A DNA stretch of 64,000 bases. Origin: Hippasteria phrygiana (taxonomy: Eukaryota > Echinodermata > Asteroidea > Valvatida > Goniasteridae). The position numbers and the translations under genes are program-made. Below the pieces are notes generated by a model. It did no database searches. It saw only the letters and a list, made by a program, of their open reading frames with translations, and had not been told where the DNA came from. Below, piece after piece: positions 1 to 11,928 of this stretch (the first letter of the stretch is position 1; each line of letters begins with the position of its first letter). The stretch lies in assembly GCA_037893225.1 (NCBI GenBank), contig JAZGUH010000023.1:693250-757249 (forward strand). The letters run 5' to 3'.

Positions 1-311
1 GAATCGAACTTTGAACAGTTTTTATCCGAGTGCAGTACGTTTATTAAATGATCAAGTGTAATTGACAGTATAATTGTAATTGTAATTTTAATCTTAATAT
101 TATTTTTACCTTATTGTAATTTTATCTTATCGTAATTCGAATGTTTTAATTAACGTTAAATCATAAGTTGTTTTTAGCGTTGTTTGTTATTATTATCTAT
201 TTCTTTTTTTATTAATTGTTTACGTAGACTAATTTTTAATGCTCGCAAGACCACACTAAATTTCAATGTATGATATACATATGACAATAAATATTTTGAA
301 TTTGAATTTGA

Positions 312-358
312 AATGTCATTGTGCACATGCGCATTTGAAATACCGAACTGGCTTATTG
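312..358 (-). repeat. End fragment of the AAGCCAGTTCGG terminal-repeat family
   Basis: The segment ends in ATACCGAACTGGCTTATTG. The same terminus, in either orientation, occurs near 2101, 2270, 3838, 28274, 33897 and 34233. The adjoining TGTGCACATGCGCA is shared with the copy ending at 2270. Only one end is visible, so this is a solo or truncated copy. Confidence 0.6.
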
Positions 359-643
359 AGAGCTGCTCAGAAAATTTCCCACTAAAAGAAAAAATCATTG
401 AAAAATTACGTTCTGTTTTGGCAATTAACCAGTTTTGCTTATAGGCCCTAAACGTTCTCTGAGCTTAGCAAAATATAGCGCTACCTCCGTGAACTGCCCA
501 ATGATTTCAGTTACAAAGTGCTCATGCAAATGACACAAGCTGACATTATTTGCTTACCCTAGGATTTCCCCCACCTGTCTTTTACTCTATGAGGACAATT
601 CTTAGAAGCTTGAGTCCCATAAACAACGTTCGTTATTTCTCAC

Positions 644-662
644 TGTGTGTGTGTGTGTGTGT
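644..662. repeat. TG microsatellite
   Basis: An uninterrupted run of about nine TG dinucleotides. It generates the Cys/Val-rich start of overlapping short frames, which are therefore not evidence of coding. Confidence 0.9.
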
Positions 663-2100
663 TGCACTCTAACTTTCACCGAGTATTTGTTTCATGTATC
701 ACACAGGCTATTGGTAAACGTCAAACATTTCCTCTCTGGCAATTTGGCAAAATGCACCGCGCGGCAACGCGCGTCAGCCGTAATTCTCCGCACGTTTTAT
801 TCTTCCGCCAGCCGGCAACTTTCAACAGCCCGAGTCCCATATATTTTCTTTAAATATCACTCTCTGTTTTCCAAGGCAGTTTCTCTCCTTCCTTCCCTCC
901 CTCCTTCTTTCCTTCCTTCCCCGAGTGTCATTCTGTATTCCTCTCGCTGTGTCAGCGACATCCGGAACCCAAGTCAACCCAAATCAAGTTTCAATCTTGA
1001 CATTTGGCTTTTTGGATCAGAGAACGAGGCAGGGTGTTTGCACGAGTACGACGGGTACTCGGACACTATACGTCAGAAGTTGCGATGTGCTGATCGACCT
1101 CAAAATCCCGGGAGAGTATGCGAGAATACGAGATTTCACGGCACGCCGTACGAGCTATGGCGTCCAATTTCAATATGTAGCTCATTTGTTTTCCAACTTG
1201 GCTGTGCTGGCAAAGTGCAACAATGTGATTTCGTGTCAGATCAATAAGCATTTCAATTTACAACTTTTGAAAATATTGATGCAAATTAAAAGAGCTCTTT
1301 TTCTGTCGCAAACACATTATTGCACTTTACCGGCTTAGCCCAGAGTCAAAAAACGAAATCGTTTCCCAGGACGCCGCACACGGTATAGCTCATGTACAGT
1401 GCGACCGAACTTGTACTGTAATTCCCGCCAAATATACCTGGATTTTGAAGTCAATTAACTTGCACGGTATATTCTGGTTCTCAAAACAAACGCTGAATAT
1501 TGGGACAATGCCTAGGAACTACACGAGCTCATGCAGATGTGTAAAATCACTCCGCACATCCAAATGCCCCGATCAACAAGCAGGAAGGGTCGATTCGTGA
1601 CGTAACTTGCGCCTGCGCAACTTGATCGACTCCAGTCGAACTATCGCGTCGCTAGTCCCCTTTTCACTTAGCACGAAAACATTGATATTGATAACCTGCG
1701 CGAGCACGCCTTGTAGCCGGCCCAAATGGTGGCCTAGACTGATTCACTAGCCAATATCCAGGCCCTCTTTTTTCAAATGGATGGAACAGAAAGAACCAAA
1801 CTCCATCGGCCTACAGAAAACTATGGCGTTGCATACACGTCCAGTGCCCTAAGCTTCTCCAACATTAATAAAATCCCTATGCCTGTATCAGTCGCCGGAC
1901 AGATCGTGATCTGACTATGAAACTTGTCATGTCTTTCGTTGGTCGTCATGACACGTTCATTCTTGACTGTCGTTTTTCATCAGTTTATGCCTATAGCCTA
2001 TACTTTCATACTGGAAAGTTGTTGCACGCATGTGGGGCTAAACTGTGGGCTAAATTCTAATTTCACTGTCTTCACCATTTGTGTCACAGGTAGGCCCACA

Positions 2101-2270
2101 GCAAGCCAGTTCGGTATCTCGAAGGTCAAATGTTATTCAGGATAAAATTGCTGACGTAATGTCACGCCATGTTACGAGACGCTCATTCTGGTTGAATTGG
2201 GTCACGCGGGTCATTCGGGATAAAATGTCATTGTGCACATGCGCAGTTGAAATACCGAACTGGCTTATTG
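2101..2270. mobile_element. Short MITE of the AAGCCAGTTCGG family
   Basis: About 170 bp bounded by AAGCCAGTTCGGTAT on the left and ATACCGAACTGGCTT on the right, forming terminal inverted repeats. Internal sequence around GATAAAATTGCTGACGTAAT is shared with copies at 3838 and 28430, so the three belong to one family. No coding capacity. The target duplication is unclear. Confidence 0.7.
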
Positions 2271-2584
2271 CATGTAATCGATATTCCGCAAAGGTTTCAT
2301 AAAACAGCTAAACGGATTATAATTATCTTTAAACAAGGCAAAAATGCATTGCCTTGCTACGCATCTTAATAAGTTAAACTGGAGTATATACTGAACATTA
2401 TTATTCTGAGTCAAGACGCGCCTACCAGCACACTAAATCAAGCAACATATTGACAGTGTTCATTTAATGTCAATTTTCATTTTGCCTTTTTGTTAAGATA
2501 TAAATGCACAGTGACGCCAAATTTCGTCTAACCTTGGCTGAAAATCGACAACTAGCAAAACGACCCTCAAAATTCCCCCGAAAA

Positions 2585-3160
2585 AGACATGCAGGCAAAT
2601 CCAAGAGTTAGGCCTCCTTTCGAATAGAAAAGTGACAGGTGAAAAACGAGCGTTTTAAATTGATGTGTTTTGGGGATGCACACACCACTCCTATATTTAA
2701 GAAATATAATCTTTTGTCTCTTACCAATATCAATGTCTTTCAACAAGATGTTTTTATGTATAAATTCGTAAACAACCAACTTCCTGAATCGTTACATAAC
2801 CTTTTTAAATCTAATAGCTCCATACATAACTATAATACCAGGTCTGCATCTAAAATACACATACCTCGAGCTAAAACAACTCTTTTTCAACATACCATTT
2901 TTTTCTCTAGCCCAACAAACTGGAACTATCTTCCATCGTCTGTAACTGACTACCCCTCAATTAACACATTTAAATGTAAACTAAAATCATTCTTACTCAG
3001 CTCCCAGAGTACTTAACTTCCTATTTGTTAAAGTTGCAGTGGTCTAGCTCTCATTGATCTGTGTCATGTGTTCGTTGTCTAGTATGCTTAATATGTTTAA
3101 CCGATTCATGCATATATTTAATTATTGTAATTAATACTAAATCTTTAATCGGTTTGGTCT
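2585..3160 (+). pseudogene. LINE ORF2 C-terminus and 3' tail (5'-truncated)
   Basis: A 125-residue open frame (2639-3016) resembles the region downstream of the reverse transcriptase in Jockey/CR1-like non-LTR retrotransposons: the segments HNYNTRSASK, HIPRAKTTLFQH and a following NWNYLPSSV, then a short Phe/Lys-rich end. The sequence after the stop is AT-rich and looks like a LINE 3' UTR. No reverse transcriptase or endonuclease motif lies upstream, so the copy is 5'-truncated, the usual fate of LINE insertions. Family assignment is by motif recognition only. Confidence 0.75.
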
Positions 3161-3398
3161 TTGTTTTACTGGGCACATCCACCACAAGCTTCGGCTTTTA
3201 GGATGATGCCTCCACACCCATTTTAATATACATGCACACAATATCCAATGTGAAAGAGTGTGGAAATAAATGTTCTTTTTCTTTTGAATTTGATGTCTTT
3301 CGTTTCCCATTATACGTATGCCTTGACCCAGTCGCAATTGGCTTTCAATTATGCATGCATGTTTCGCCGAAACATGCCCACTCTCACATCACTGGAAA

Positions 3399-3623
3399 GC
3401 AGAGTTGTATTCGAGTCCCTGCAAGTCCTTTCACAAGTCCCTGCAAGTCCCTGCAAGTCCATCACAAGCCCTCCAGTCCTAATCCCAATCACAAGCTATT
3501 CAAATGAGCTTTGACAAAGGCATTCCTTTGTCATTGTTCATCCAGTTACTTGTGACCAGCTTTATGAAATCACTTCTGACTAGGCTTGTGAAAGGACTTG
3601 CAGGGACTCGAGTACAACTCTGC
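3399..3623. mobile_element. Foldback/MITE with about 30-bp inverted termini
   Basis: GCAGAGTTGTATTCGAGTCC at the left is matched in reverse complement by the right end (GGACTCGAGTACAACTCTGC), and the repeats continue inward through GGACTTGCAGG. Near the left end CCCTGCAAGTC is repeated in tandem. It is 225 bp with no coding capacity. The flanks share only AAA, so the target duplication is uncertain. Confidence 0.75.
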
Positions 3624-3837
3624 AAAGTCATTTGCCTTCAGCACATTTCTAATGCAGGTCTAGGTACGCGGTTCCCGTGGGATGTGAAAGCGCGCATCCG
3701 TGGCCGGCTCCACACATTCATCAAAATGTCACTGCGTCGACTCTCTGCACACTATAGAGGGCGCTACAATAAGTTGTTTCAGCCAGGACCAAGTTTAGAC
3801 AAACAGCCAAAACTTCAAAGTTTGTTGAAAGTTGTGC

Positions 3838-3902
3838 TAATAAGCCAGTTCGATATTTCAAATGTCAAAGGTTATTCGACCAAAATTGCTGACGTAATTG
3901 CG
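3838..3902 (+). repeat. Left-end fragment of the AAGCCAGTTCGG family
   Basis: TAAGCCAGTTCGATAT followed by AAAATTGCTGACGTAATT, matching the left halves of copies at 2101 and 28274. No matching right terminus is seen, so this is a fragment. Confidence 0.6.
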
Positions 3903-4188
3903 GCCTTAACCACATCTGTTCTTCCACCGTGCACGACCTCACAACGCTATACATGTATAATCCCAGCATCACACTTTGGCCAGCTTGTTAAAAGCTTGTT
4001 GTTTGGCCAAACAACATGCCGGATATATATAACTGCTGATTTGTCATCTAATCGTTTTTTAATCTTGGATTTTGTGATGTCCGTCTTTTTGCTCAGTGCG
4101 CTGTGTATTGTTGTCCTCTATCCCATGATTGCAATTTGTTGTTTTAGTAGTATAATTGCATAGTGTATAACGTATTAATGGTTATTTA

Positions 4189-4400
4189 CCCTTTGTGTAC
4201 GGAGGACGCCATATGGCGCAAAAAAAAAAAAAACCAGTGCCACCAGGCCGGATGACGTCTATGGACGCCATTTTCTGCATTGTTGGATTATTGTGTACGT
4301 TACGCTTGGCTGCACATGCTTTGTGTCTGTTTCGCTTGGCTGCAAAGCCGTGTCGGCTCCTCACCCCGGCTCCTCACTGTGTATTACCGTACTCAAGGGG
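4189..4400 (+). mobile_element. piggyBac-like MITE (TTAA-flanked), copy 1
   Basis: Begins CCCTTTGTGTACGG after a TTTA that looks like a mutated TTAA, and ends CCGTACTCAAGGGG followed by intact TTAA. A TTAA target and CCC-starting termini are typical of piggyBac-type elements. Internal landmarks (ATTGTTGGATTATTGTGTA, TACGCTTG, CGCTTGGCTGC) recur near 23188, 24785 (inverted) and 62932, giving a family of four non-autonomous copies. Confidence 0.75.
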
Positions 4401-4404
4401 TTAA

Positions 4405-6130
4405 TGGCTCTATTTATTTGTGTGACTTTTTACGCGTTACCACGGGAGACCAAATTTCTGGGAATGCCTCTCCGATCCACTCAAAGAAACTCCCTGACCA
4501 GCATGTAAACATACCCGGTCAAAACTTTCACCGGAGCCGTCGTTTACGAGGACACTCAACAGGTGGGATCTTGTCAAATCCCCGTGTTGTGAACGTTCCC
4601 TAAATCCAAAGCAATTAGTTTCTGTCCTTGCGCAAGAGCCTCTTTACCAAAAATAGACGGACTCTTTTAAATCAGCTTTAGCTGAACCATCTCAAACATT
4701 TTTCCAAATTTGTTTTCGGTTTGGAAACGGGAAGAAAACGATGTCCTGATCCGAGTACCTGTGTCTGATTTACATATGCCATGACAGCATATTTTACCAT
4801 TTATTAAACTACCCCATTAAATATAAACACCTACACTGTAGGCTACAGCCGCATTTTTATTGAAAAAATACGGTGCCCGGCCGCACCAAACACAATTGTT
4901 TGTGTACACTTTTCACAACGCATGTGACAAAGTTTGACCGAGCTTGACCGAGCTAATGGCGGACCACGCCTGTAGCAACTGTTGCTAACCAAAAGTCGTA
5001 ATCCTATTGGTCAATGCGCGCTGTTTGATTGACAGGCCGGATCGGTCCAATGTGACACGAGCATGGTTGCGATTATTTTGCGTTAAAATACCGCTTGTTC
5101 CACGAGAATCATACGATTTCTCAGTTTTGTGACCCGAGCATTATTTTTCTGCATGATGCCGACGGTTCCGTCGTGGCGCAAACAAATCGCAGGTCGACCT
5201 GATGAGGCCACCTTTACGGGCCCCGTTCCTAGAGAACAAAATCCACTTAGAAGTTATTGGACTTACCAAACTAGCTTGCGACATTAAACAAAAACCAACA
5301 GGTATGTTGTAGATCGAGGGGCAGGGTTTGGATTTTTGTTAGAAATTTTGGAGAAAAAAGAAAAAGGGCACTCAAAATTATTTTTGTTTTGTTTAAACTT
5401 GACATCCTTTGTGTAGGTTTGACCCCTGTGGCATTTTGTGTTGGATATTGCAAAGAAATGAGATAGAAGTAATTTATATCAACAATTTATATGTGCTTTA
5501 TTCATCATTGTTAATGTTTCTGAAAATATATTATGAAAATATAGTTATAGATATAATAGAAAAGCCAACCCGCCCCCCCCCCCCAAAATTTTTTTTACCC
5601 GCTTCAAATAGAACAGCCATGTGTATACATTTTCACGGTGCGACATAATGCCCACTTTCAATTTTGTAGAGTGGGTCGCATTTGTAAAATTAATTTTTGG
5701 CCTGGAATCCGAGTTGAAGTCTTAATACGTTATATTTTAATCCACTCTTTGTATACATGTATTATATAGTTACAAACAAACAGGACATGCCTCGTTTTAT
5801 AACAAGGTGGTTCTCGAACCACGCGTCTCGCCTGTTTTCAAACGAGACCAGTTGGACAATTCCAGCCTATTTTAGAACTTGACCTCAAATGACCTTTGTC
5901 ACAAGCACCATATAAAAGGTTGCAATATTGAATGCATGACCCAAGTTTGATTGCAATTGGACTTCAACTTTGCTTATAAGACCAATTTGTCGAAACTAAC
6001 CAAAATGACACATACGGACCACGTACAGAAATAGTGATTGCATAATCTCTGAACAAAAATTGGTATTTTAACCATTTCCCTACCAATGTCGAGTTTACTC
6101 GACAAGGAAACCACACACCAGGGTATCCAA
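4405..6130. other. No gene recognised
   Basis: AT-rich with a C-run near 5573-5584. The stretch near 5290-5410 (CAACAGGTATGTTGTAGAT and the following GGCAGGGTTT) recurs near 44005 and weakly near 46030, so part of it is an interspersed repeat. No splice-supported coding exon was seen. Confidence 0.4.
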
Positions 6131-6138
6131 ACAACAAT

Positions 6139-6288
6139 TAAAGACTTCGGGGGCAAAAGCCACTAAACGCCGCGCCACTTCCATGAAAAATGAGAACGAT
6201 AAAAAGTGAAAGCTCTCGGTGCCTAGTATACGATAATCGAATTTTTTTTTTTGGCATTTAGCGGCTTTTGCACCTAAACTCTTCAAAT
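6139..6288. repeat. Imperfect inverted repeat of about 150 bp
   Basis: The left arm contains GGCAAAAGCCACTAAACGCC and the right arm GGCATTTAGCGGCTTTTGC, inverse complements with a few mismatches. It is a likely small MITE. No target duplication was identified. Confidence 0.5.
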
Positions 6289-6382
6289 ATATTCACCATA
6301 TTTCGACGAACTGTAGTGCTTGTGTTTTTCGCTGTCCATACATGATCTACATGTATATACCAATAGAAAGAGCCTTTTTGGC

Positions 6383-8740
6383 AACCTCGTTACCATGGGC
6401 ACGATCTTGCGGCGCCATGTTTTCCCACCATGCCTTGCTCGATCCTAACCCCTGGAATTGTGTAATTACCATATCCCACATAGTGGGATATGGTAATTAG
6501 GACTGCAGTCGATGTGTTTAACGCGCGACGCAGTGTTTTTAGTAGGAAGGTTTTATTTGTAGAATCAATCTTTTGGAAGGATGAGATAAGCTCCTATTCA
6601 TAAATGCCTCGGTGAGTTTCACTATCCCTATTGGTCGAGAGCCTGTCACGTGGGTGTGTTTAAACGGTAGTTTAAACACGGCTGGAAGTTGTTTAAACAC
6701 GGCGCGTCATAACCAGCTGTTCTCAGCCGATACGCAACAGGGAGAGCGTGGTAAGTGCGCGCACAAGATGTACTGAATTTCATAATGTAAGACAACGCTA
6801 ATCCACGCGTATAAAACGCTGCATCTCGTGCGTGTGCGTACGCGCACGCGACAGACAGGTGCGGAGCGCCTTCACGCGCATGTGTTTTGTACTGAGCAAA
6901 TGGGAGAAAAAGTGGGGTGAAAAAGCTTCGCATTTGGTCCTTTTTACAGGAGGTTTTTGCATTTTTCGTAAGAAGACATTTATGAATGGGGATAAAAATG
7001 TGATGCCCCGGTCTTTACCAGTCAATAATAACCTCGAAGGGTCGTGACCGCTGTTAATGGACCTCACCTTCGGCTCGGTCCATTAACAGCGGTCACGCCC
7101 CTCCTCGGTTATTATTGACGTGGTAAAGACCGGGTCATCACACTTTTATCCCCTTAATAATTATGCCTAATGTATTGCCCGCCTGACGTTAAATCTAACA
7201 CTGCACTGAGTAGTACTAGTAGTAACAGCCGGCCTGGTGGGATCGGGAGGAAGGAAAAGTATGACGACCGTCATTACCGTTTCCGCCCATTATCGCCGGA
7301 TGTCAGTTGTGTAATTTTCAAAATGTTTTTCTCAGCTGTTTTCGCAAATTTGTCAAACCTTTCGATGCATCTTCTGCAGCGGCGGCAAACACTGTCATTG
7401 AGAATGAGCTGCTTTCTTGAACTGGATAAATGAGTAAATTTACTATCGATTGGAACAATTTTGATTTTCGGCCTCGACTCGAATTTATATAATATGTGTG
7501 CCTTTTCTATCTCTGTTTAAACATCAAATACATGTATTTCCTGACCAGAAAAAATCCATATCGTTTATCGTAGCCACCAAGACTAGTAGCCTTGTCTTGA
7601 TAATGGAAAAAAGTGCTCGGAGTCGTTTTGCTGATGTGACGTGACGAACAGGATGTTAACGCGGGCGCGAGCGCACAGGGCGTTTAACATTCGGATTACG
7701 CGCGCGGTTCACTTTCAGTACATAAATATTCATTTCGAATAGCAGGTCAGCGTCGTTTACGTATTCCACACGGCCAGGGGTTAGTGAAGGAACGCACACG
7801 TACGCGCCCATGGAGTCGAGGATGCCTTTTTGGATCTTTCCAATGGTGCTGTCAAATTCATGTGTCACCCATCCTCGACTCCATGGGCGCGTGTGCGTTC
7901 CTTCACTAACCCCTGGCCGTGTGGAATACATAAACGACGCTGACTGGCTATTCGAAATGGATATTTATGTACTGAAAGTGAACCGCGCGCGTAATCTGAA
8001 TGTTGAACGCCCTGTGTGCGCTCGCGCCCGCGTTAACATCCTGTTCGGCACGTCACATCAGCAAAACGACTCCGAGCACCTTTTTCCATTATCAAGACAA
8101 GGCCACTTGTCTTGGTGGCTACGATAAACGATATGGATTTTTTTCTGGTCAGGAAATACATGTATTTTATGTTTAAACAGAGATAGAAAAGGCACACATA
8201 ATTATAAATTCGAGTCGAGGCCGAAAATCAAAATTGTTGCAATCGATAGTAAATTTACTCATTTATCCAGTTCAAGAAAGCAGCTCATTCTCAGTGACAG
8301 TGTTTGCCGCCGCTGCAGAAGATGCTTCGAAAGGTTTGACAAATTTGCGAAAACAGCTGAGAAAAACATTTTGAAAATTACACAACTGACATCCGGCGAT
8401 GGGCGGAAACGGTCATGACGGTCGTCATACTTTTCCTTCCTCCCGATCCCACCAGGCCGGCTGTTACTACTACTCAGTGCAGTGTTAGATTTAACATCAG
8501 GCGGGCAATACATTAGGCATCATTATTAGGAGCTAATCTCATCCTTCCAAAAGATTGATTCTACAAATAAAACCTTCCTACTAAAAACACTGCGTCGCGC
8601 GTTAAACACATCGACTGCAGTCCTAATTACCATATCCCACTATGTGGGATATGGTAATTACACAATTCCAGGGGTTAGGATCGAGCAAGGCATGGTGGGA
8701 AAACATGGCGCCGCAAGATCGTGCCCATGGTAACGAGGTT
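6383..8740. mobile_element. 2.36-kb palindromic (long-TIR) element
   Basis: The outer ends AACCTCGTTACCATGGGCAC and GTGCCCATGGTAACGAGGTT are perfect inverse complements. The arms stay alignable to the centre near 7835-7870, where CATCCTCGACTCCATGGGCG faces its inverse. Each arm end carries its own hairpin (ATTACCATATCCCAC facing GTGGGATATGGTAAT; 6464-6500 and 8624-8660). The left arm is interrupted by a second element (6598-7157) that the right arm lacks. Open frames occur in both arms as mirror images and are not recognisable proteins. Long-TIR, non-coding architecture fits a foldback-type transposon, class unknown. Confidence 0.85.
6598..7157 (+). mobile_element. Non-autonomous element nested in the palindrome's left arm
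   Basis: The right arm of the host palindrome gives the uninterrupted sequence across this point, so roughly 560 bp between AGCTCCT and ATGCCTAATG is an insertion. It runs from ATGCCTCGGTGAG to a hairpin built on GACCGCTGTTAATGG and ends CACTTTTATCCCCTT. A relative in opposite orientation lies at 60645-61575. The hairpin alone recurs at 49852-50035. No coding capacity is recognised. Confidence 0.8.
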
Positions 8741-9639
8741 GTGTGTCACCATTACAAAATTTTGAGAAAACTATCCGAAGTATCCCTGTAGAGTTATGTG
8801 TATGGAGTGCCATTGGTCATGTGACAAACAACTTTCCTGTTTGATAAAGTGAGCCAGTAGAGAAAACAGCCGTAACTTTTCCTTTTTTAGCAGTTATGAC
8901 TTTCATTTTTACACCATATGAAAGAGAAATTCACGGAACAAACTTTACACACATTTTCCTTTTCAATCAATTTTTGAGGGTGAAATCTGGTTCAAAATAC
9001 AACCATTCAACAAGCAATCAGCTGCTTATTCTGCGTAAGTGGTTTTATGCTTGACTGAACAAAGAATGTGGTACTGCTGGGGGAAGATAAACCAATAAAC
9101 AATGTGGTAAAGAAAGGGTTAATTCATTATTTCAGAATTAAGATACTCAAAAATTCGTCTATTACTACTTTGTTCTGTGCATAGGGCTCATGCATGGTAT
9201 TGTACATTTTGTTCAGATTTATACATGTAGTTAAAAGCACTATTTCTAATGGACACATTTCAGTAGACTGGGAAATTTATATACTTTAAAAAAAGTTTGC
9301 ATTGTGCAAGTTTCATTTGAAAGTTAGAAGCAATATTCTAATACCATTTTGCCAGTTCGAATATTCGAAATGATATATATATGCACGTACAGATACGATT
9401 CTGATGCTATTTTAATAGAAAAGTTACGGCGCTTAGCAGTGTCAAATGCCGCATTTTTGTCAATCGCAATTTTTTTTGGACGGAAGTTTATTGTTCCCGT
9501 CGGTAAAACCCTCGATACAACAGGGGCATGCCAAAAAGCAGCCTATCGAACGGTTCATAATATTGATCGCCACACGTAAAACACTGGCGTGTTTTTATAT
9601 GCAATGTTTTTTTTACTGGTGTGGCATGCACTAAAATAC
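8741..9639. other. No gene recognised
   Basis: AT-rich sequence with no splice-supported exon, domain or clear terminal repeats. Confidence 0.4.
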
Positions 9640-9760
9640 TTGATCGGCGAGTATCAAATATTCGATCGAACCCAGTTCCGTATATTCGAATAGTAAAATA
9701 TTCGAATGGTAAATTATTCGAATGGTAAATTATTCGAAAATGAACAGCCCTAATCCGAGG
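9640..9760. repeat. Short tandem repeats of a TATTCGAATGGTAA motif
   Basis: About four imperfect copies of an ATTCGAATGGTAAATT-like unit, ending AATGAACAGCCC. An inverted piece of the motif (GTTCGAATATTCGAA) lies near 9356, so the block may be one end of a larger MITE with inner coordinates about 9350-9760. Confidence 0.45.
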
Positions 9761-10214
9761 AAAAATTGCATGCCCGAGTTCGCCGTGCTCTGCTGTTGCT
9801 GGCTCTGTTTTGCCGACATTCTGTGCAAAAAACACCAGGTATGAAAATGAATACCGTTTAAAGTCAATATCATTCAAGATTAAATCAAACTTGTTTGATG
9901 TCAAATCAAGCACAATTGAAATTGCCTAGGTAATTTTCAAAGTGAACTGGTAGGAGAAGCGTTTTAGCCTGACACACCCAGGGGTGAGATCTGAAAAATT
10001 CACGAAACATTCGGAGGCACTTGATTTGTATGGCATTGCTGAAAAAAAAACATTTTCTATCAAAAGATATGGTTAAAAATTCCAAAAATAGGGTCATCGG
10101 AATTAAAAGAAGACTGTTTCAGGTTGTACAGGTCCTTTCAGTACCCACAAAATCTTCCGGATGTCTGGATGACATCTCACCAAATATTCTGAAATTGAGA
10201 AAAATCCAGAGAGA

Positions 10215-10375
10215 TCTCACCCCTGCACTAATTAGCTCATCCCCATATGGAATCACCTCAACTCACTTCGCCTTGAAGGCTTGATGTCAGCGATGATCTC
10301 ACCCCTACACTAAATAGCTCATCCCCATATGTAATGACCTCAACTCACTTTGCCTTGAAGGCTTGTACTACTTAC
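10215..10375 (+). repeat. Two-copy direct repeat, period about 93 bp
   Basis: CTCACCCCTGCACTAA at 10215 and CTCACCCCTACACTAA at 10308 start two copies that both contain AGCTCATCCCCATATG and CTTGAAGGCTTG. The second copy runs into the start of the hypothetical frame at 10405. Confidence 0.8.
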
Positions 10376-10404
10376 GAGATGTCAGGCCTGCAGTTGCTGC
10401 TCTC

Positions 10405-10968
10405 ATGTTCTGTTTGTTGGTAGTCGTTTTTGCATCTGGTGAAGGGGATAGGACATGTCATATTTTAAAACTCGGCTGTATTAAAAGACATCGGAATTTG
10501 ACTTTGAGCAAATTAAATTTTTCTTTTCAGCTTCAAGAAGTGCCTACATATAAAAAGTCAGAACTTTCCCGTTTTTTGCAACGGTCCTTTTTAGAACATT
10601 GTATTCCAGTAATATGCAGTGTTCCTGGGTTTGTTCCTAAGATGAAAAGGCCATTTCTTGAGTGTGCATTAATGTGTATTGAATCTACGACCCGTACAAT
10701 GTACCAACATTCCCATTTCGGATCACCAGGGCCTAATTTAATATCCAGAAAAGACGTGTATATAGTGTTTCACGGCCAAGTCATGGTGATGTCTATAATA
10801 TGCATGGAGATTTCTATTGTTGCGTTGCAACATAAAGAAAATTGTGCTTCCGATGTTAGCAAGTTCTTCGCTATGCTTACAACTTACAGTCTATGGGAGA
10901 AGGTTCAGTTTATAGAGTACCGAAGTCTGACGTCAGTTGGCATGACAACTGGCTCCAAACAAATGTAA
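10405..10968 (+). CDS. Hypothetical open frame, secretory-like N-terminus
   Basis: An ATG-initiated frame of about 187 codons. The start, MFCLLVVVFASGEG, resembles a short signal peptide and is followed by a Cys-containing region of mixed composition. I recognise no family. It directly follows a two-copy direct repeat, has no visible Kozak support, splice sites or homologous copy in the window, and is AT-rich like its surroundings. It may be chance or part of a decayed element. Confidence 0.15.
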   Translation: MFCLLVVVFASGEGDRTCHILKLGCIKRHRNLTLSKLNFSFQLQEVPTYKKSELSRFLQRSFLEHCIPVICSVPGFVPKMKRPFLECALMCIESTTRTMYQHSHFGSPGPNLISRKDVYIVFHGQVMVMSIICMEISIVALQHKENCASDVSKFFAMLTTYSLWEKVQFIEYRSLTSVGMTTGSKQM

Positions 10969-11625
10969 ATTTCAACAGATCCTTTGTTAACCCCCCCCCC
11001 CCCCCCCCCCTCCATTAATCCAGGGTGGAACATTTCAAGCATACTGCCTTTTTGAGACATACTTCCTTCAACCCTCCCTCTCTCGGTGCCAAAATGGAGC
11101 CAGCTACCCTATGTATCAAAACCTATCAAGTGAAACACACACAAGCTGTGAGAGTTGGTGGGTAGATTTTTTGACAGGCTGCGATTGTTATAACTATAAG
11201 AGGGCTAATATACTAAAGTTGTAAGCAAGTCAATCGCAAGTCAGCTCAATGATCTGGTCTCAAGCCGAGTCGGAAGTTACTCAAATAAACTGTATCGTGT
11301 AGCTTGCAAGTCGTTGTGACTGACTAGTGATTGACTCGCGATTGACGTGATCCCAACTCTGCCTTATTAGACCGAGAGAGATGGGCTTCATTATTCCATT
11401 TGAATCAACAACAAAACAATACAAACCTTGGAAGGCCGGCCGCCTGGAACATTTGCACTTCGTTTGGTCATTGACCGTGTGGTCATGGACCGTGTGGTCA
11501 TGGACCGTGTGACGTGAGTGCCATTATGGGTAGCTCCCAACTCGGGGCCCTCCTCCGAGATTTCTTGAGGGGCTGTGGTCTGGGTCTCACGGGTACCTAC
11601 CAGAAAGAAACCAGTGCGACCTAAT

Positions 11626-11626
<1 letters not shown>
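10969..11626. other. Repeat-bearing non-coding stretch
   Basis: Contains a C-run of about 20 nt near 10990-11010 and a three-copy tandem of the 15-mer GGTCATGGACCGTGT near 11466-11511. No coding exon was seen. Confidence 0.5.

Positions 11627-11657
<31 letters not shown>
11627..11657. repeat. AT microsatellite at the outer edge of the left arm
   Basis: An uninterrupted AT run. A shorter run (about 12803-12818) borders the right arm, so both outer ends of the palindromic retroelement meet an AT repeat. Confidence 0.85.
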
Positions 11658-11659
<2 letters not shown>

Positions 11660-11766
11660 AATGAAATTGGCATTTATCACAATCCAAAGTGCTCGATACA
11701 TCTCTGTAGAGCTGTATTTATGAAATAAATTCAGGATATGAGTTAAATCAACTTTGGCATATTTAT

Positions 11767-11810
11767 TTCTGGACAGACTGTTTCGTGCCGTGTGGCACTC
11801 ATCAGCAGAA
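11767..11810 (-). ncRNA. Type I hammerhead ribozyme (left arm)
   Basis: On the minus strand the 44-nt sequence is identical to the plus-strand ribozyme at 12714-12757: CUGAUGA core, 5-bp stem II (GUGCC/GGCAC), GAAA, 3-bp stem III and 5-bp stem I (UUCUG/CAGAA). Predicted self-cleavage falls between minus-strand bases complementary to 11772 and 11771. It lies downstream of the minus-strand GIY-YIG frame, the expected place in a Penelope-like terminal repeat. Confidence 0.88.
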
Positions 11811-11928
11811 TGACTTAGAATATCATGTAGCATTTTCGTACGTATCAAATTATGCGCGCGTTGCGCGTTGCGCGTTTCACAACGAACGAAGCGTGTCAAA
11901 TGGTACGTCATTGCACTTAGTGCGCACG

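Larger units (their letters stand above)
1..2100. other. Intergenic or intronic, no gene recognised
   Basis: AT-rich at the start, then a pyrimidine-rich CCTTCC-type stretch near 880-925. Short frames here have no recognisable domain, no convincing splice pair and low-complexity content. The only structured pieces are a MITE end near 312-358 and a TG microsatellite near 644-662. Confidence 0.5.

Noticed and set aside
5195..5225. CTGATGAGGCC as another hammerhead
   Set aside because: No GAAA after the putative stem and no stem I or III pairing.
7170..8513. Mirror frames starting MYCPPDVKSN as genes
   Set aside because: They lie in the arms of a palindromic transposon and show no domain; kept only as part of the element.
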